Shown one piece after another: positions 62,956 through 64,000 of a stretch of 64,000 bases of DNA. The notes beneath the pieces are model-generated. The model saw nothing but the letters and a program-made list of their open reading frames with translations, made no database searches and was not told the origin of the DNA. Every line of letters starts with the position of its first letter. The stretch's first letter is position 1. Position numbers and translations under genes: made by a program. Source of the stretch: Paludibacteraceae bacterium (GTDB lineage Bacteria; Bacteroidota; Bacteroidia; Bacteroidales; Paludibacteraceae); NCBI GenBank assembly GCA_017446585.1, contig JAFSQL010000006.1:62001-126000 (forward strand). Direction: 5' to 3'.

Positions 62956-63954
62956 TCAACGTCCGTTATTCATGCAGTCCTCGATAATCTCCGTCATCAC
63001 GTCCCCTATCTCCCTGCCGCTTGCTGCAATCTGCTGCGGGATGAACGACGTCGCTGTCATTCCGGGTGTCGTATTCACCTCCAACAAATTGATTTCTCCT
63101 CCCTCCGAAATGATGTAATCCACGCGAATGATTCCTTTCGCCCCTATCCAATCATATATCCGCGACGTCATCTCCTGTACCCTTCGTGTCGTCTCCGCAT
63201 CAAGGCGCGCTGGCGTTATCTCCCTCACTTCACCCTTATACTTCGCTGCGTAATCAAAAAACTCATTCTCGCTCACCACCTCCGTGATCGGAAACACATT
63301 GGTCTTTCTTCCTACACCCTTCCCCGTCTTATAAATGCCGCACGTCACTTCCGTTCCGCTCATGCCGCTCTCCATGATAACCTCACTTCCCTCTGCGAAC
63401 GCCTTCGCTATTGCCGCCTGAACATCCTCCTCCCTCTTCACTTTCGTCACGCCGTAACTGCTACCGCCGATATTCGGCTTCACAAACATCGGCAAACCCA
63501 ATTCCGCCACAGCCTTGCCGCTTTCCACACCCTCTCCTTCGCGCAGCAAGATGTCCTTTGCTATCCTTACGCCAAAATCATGCAAGAAGTGATTGCACGT
63601 GAACTTGCTGTACGTCAGCGACGCCGCCAAAACCCCGCAACACGTGTACGGCATACCTATCATCTCAAAATACCCTTGCAACCTTCCGTCCTCTCCAGGA
63701 ATACCGTGAATCGTGACGTAACAACAATCGAAACCCCTTTTCTCGCCGCCCTTCGTCCGGTAACCGAAATCCTTCTTGTCTATCTCCATATCACCCTCCT
63801 CCGTCACCGCATGCCAATCTAACCCCCTCAACACCACCGTCGTCAACTCATACCTATCCGATGGTATGAACTCTCTCAAACCCGCCGCGCTACGCAACGA
63901 CACCTCATACTCTGACTGATCGCCTCCGCAAACGATTGCAACTCTTCGTTTCAT
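62956..63954 (-). CDS. ddl: D-alanine--D-alanine ligase
   Basis: 332 residues, ATP-grasp fold. The N-terminal motif reads C-G-G-D-Q-S-E-Y-E-V-S-L-R-S, and the ATP-grasp parts include F-V-K-P-N-I-G-G-S-S-Y-G-V and, near the end, L-L-E-V-N-T-T-P-G-M-T. It makes the D-Ala-D-Ala dipeptide for peptidoglycan. The Y-G-x-x-(G)-type activity loop T-I-H-G-I-P-G-E-D-G is present near 99-108. It heads the leftward ddl-tadA pair. A phased repeat lies upstream at the window end. Confidence 0.94.
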   Translation of the reverse strand: MKRRVAIVCGGDQSEYEVSLRSAAGLREFIPSDRYELTTVVLRGLDWHAVTEEGDMEIDKKDFGYRTKGGEKRGFDCCYVTIHGIPGEDGRLQGYFEMIGMPYTCCGVLAASLTYSKFTCNHFLHDFGVRIAKDILLREGEGVESGKAVAELGLPMFVKPNIGGSSYGVTKVKREEDVQAAIAKAFAEGSEVIMESGMSGTEVTCGIYKTGKGVGRKTNVFPITEVVSENEFFDYAAKYKGEVREITPARLDAETTRRVQEMTSRIYDWIGAKGIIRVDYIISEGGEINLLEVNTTPGMTATSFIPQQIAASGREIGDVMTEIIEDCMNNGR

Positions 63955-63973
63955 AAAATCTTAATTCTTAAAT

Positions 63974-64000
63974 TCCTCCTATGTTTTCCTATAATTTCCT
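63974..64000 (+). repeat. 10-bp phased TTCCTATA array (cut by window end)
   Basis: TCCT at 63977, 63987 and 63997, again 10 bases apart. It is upstream of ddl and preceded by a TTCTTAA-type tract. The window ends inside it. Confidence 0.7.

Overview
The window looks like a chromosomal segment from a member of the Bacteroidota, most likely order Bacteroidales. The signs are TAnnTTTG-type -7 promoter boxes upstream of many genes, the absence of obvious Shine-Dalgarno sites, and lineage-typical genes: PorW/SprE of the type IX secretion system (T9SS), DUF4271 beside hemD, DUF4294 beside dnaG, a TGS-type nucleoside kinase, and a FISUMP-domain protein. The given strand is pyrimidine-rich along its whole length whichever way the genes point. 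This suggests one replichore with strong strand asymmetry, and it explains the many long antisense open frames, which I left out.

Layout. 1-3.3 kb: the end of a sodium symporter, then a leftward operon of an S41 protease, aroK and a FemAB-like transferase. 3.4-9.7 kb: a rightward run of a DHH phosphoesterase, a phosphoglycerate-mutase-like enzyme (possibly the homoserine kinase), thrC, trpS and gpmI. 9.8-15.1 kb: topA, a membrane coiled-coil protein, a DUF1232 protein and class I fumarase. 15.1-17.3 kb: surface-protein cassette 1. 17.3-24.2 kb: a leftward block of AsmA-like protein, nadE, prfB and recX. 24.2-24.6 kb: a repeat-rich intergenic region. 24.6-27.6 kb: porW. 27.5-30.5 kb: leftward proB-argB-argE. 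30.6-35.1 kb: rpoN, a PAP2-like protein, DUF4271, hemD, rnpA and yidD. 35.1-39.7 kb: leftward thiD, ABC-F, tRNA-Gln, a CoA-transferase and an Lrp-family regulator. 39.9-43 kb: pnp and a FISUMP protein. 43-44.7 kb: surface-protein cassette 2. 44.7-52.8 kb: a thioesterase, a U32 peptidase, DUF4294, dnaG, a nucleoside kinase and a membrane sulfatase-fold protein. 52.9-64 kb: a membrane-anchored effector-binding-domain protein, an M16 peptidase, then leftward 5-FCL, polA, cls, ribD, tadA and ddl.

Most genes are housekeeping. The least explained structure is a pair of cassettes 28 kb apart. Each has similar TAnnTTTG promoters, a 147-nt leader-like element (about 11 differences between copies, by eye count) with a bulged stem-loop, a G7 run and a terminator-like hairpin, then a secreted Ig-like or repeat-containing protein that begins with the same signal-peptide DNA, and finally an identical 60-bp hairpin element. 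The insides differ. This could be a paralogous surface-protein family with a shared, possibly regulatory, leader, or passenger cassettes with conserved ends. A second unexplained pattern is a family of intergenic arrays with an exact 10-bp period (consensus near ATGTCTTCCT), all in the same orientation.

All positions and motifs were read by eye, and no database search was possible.
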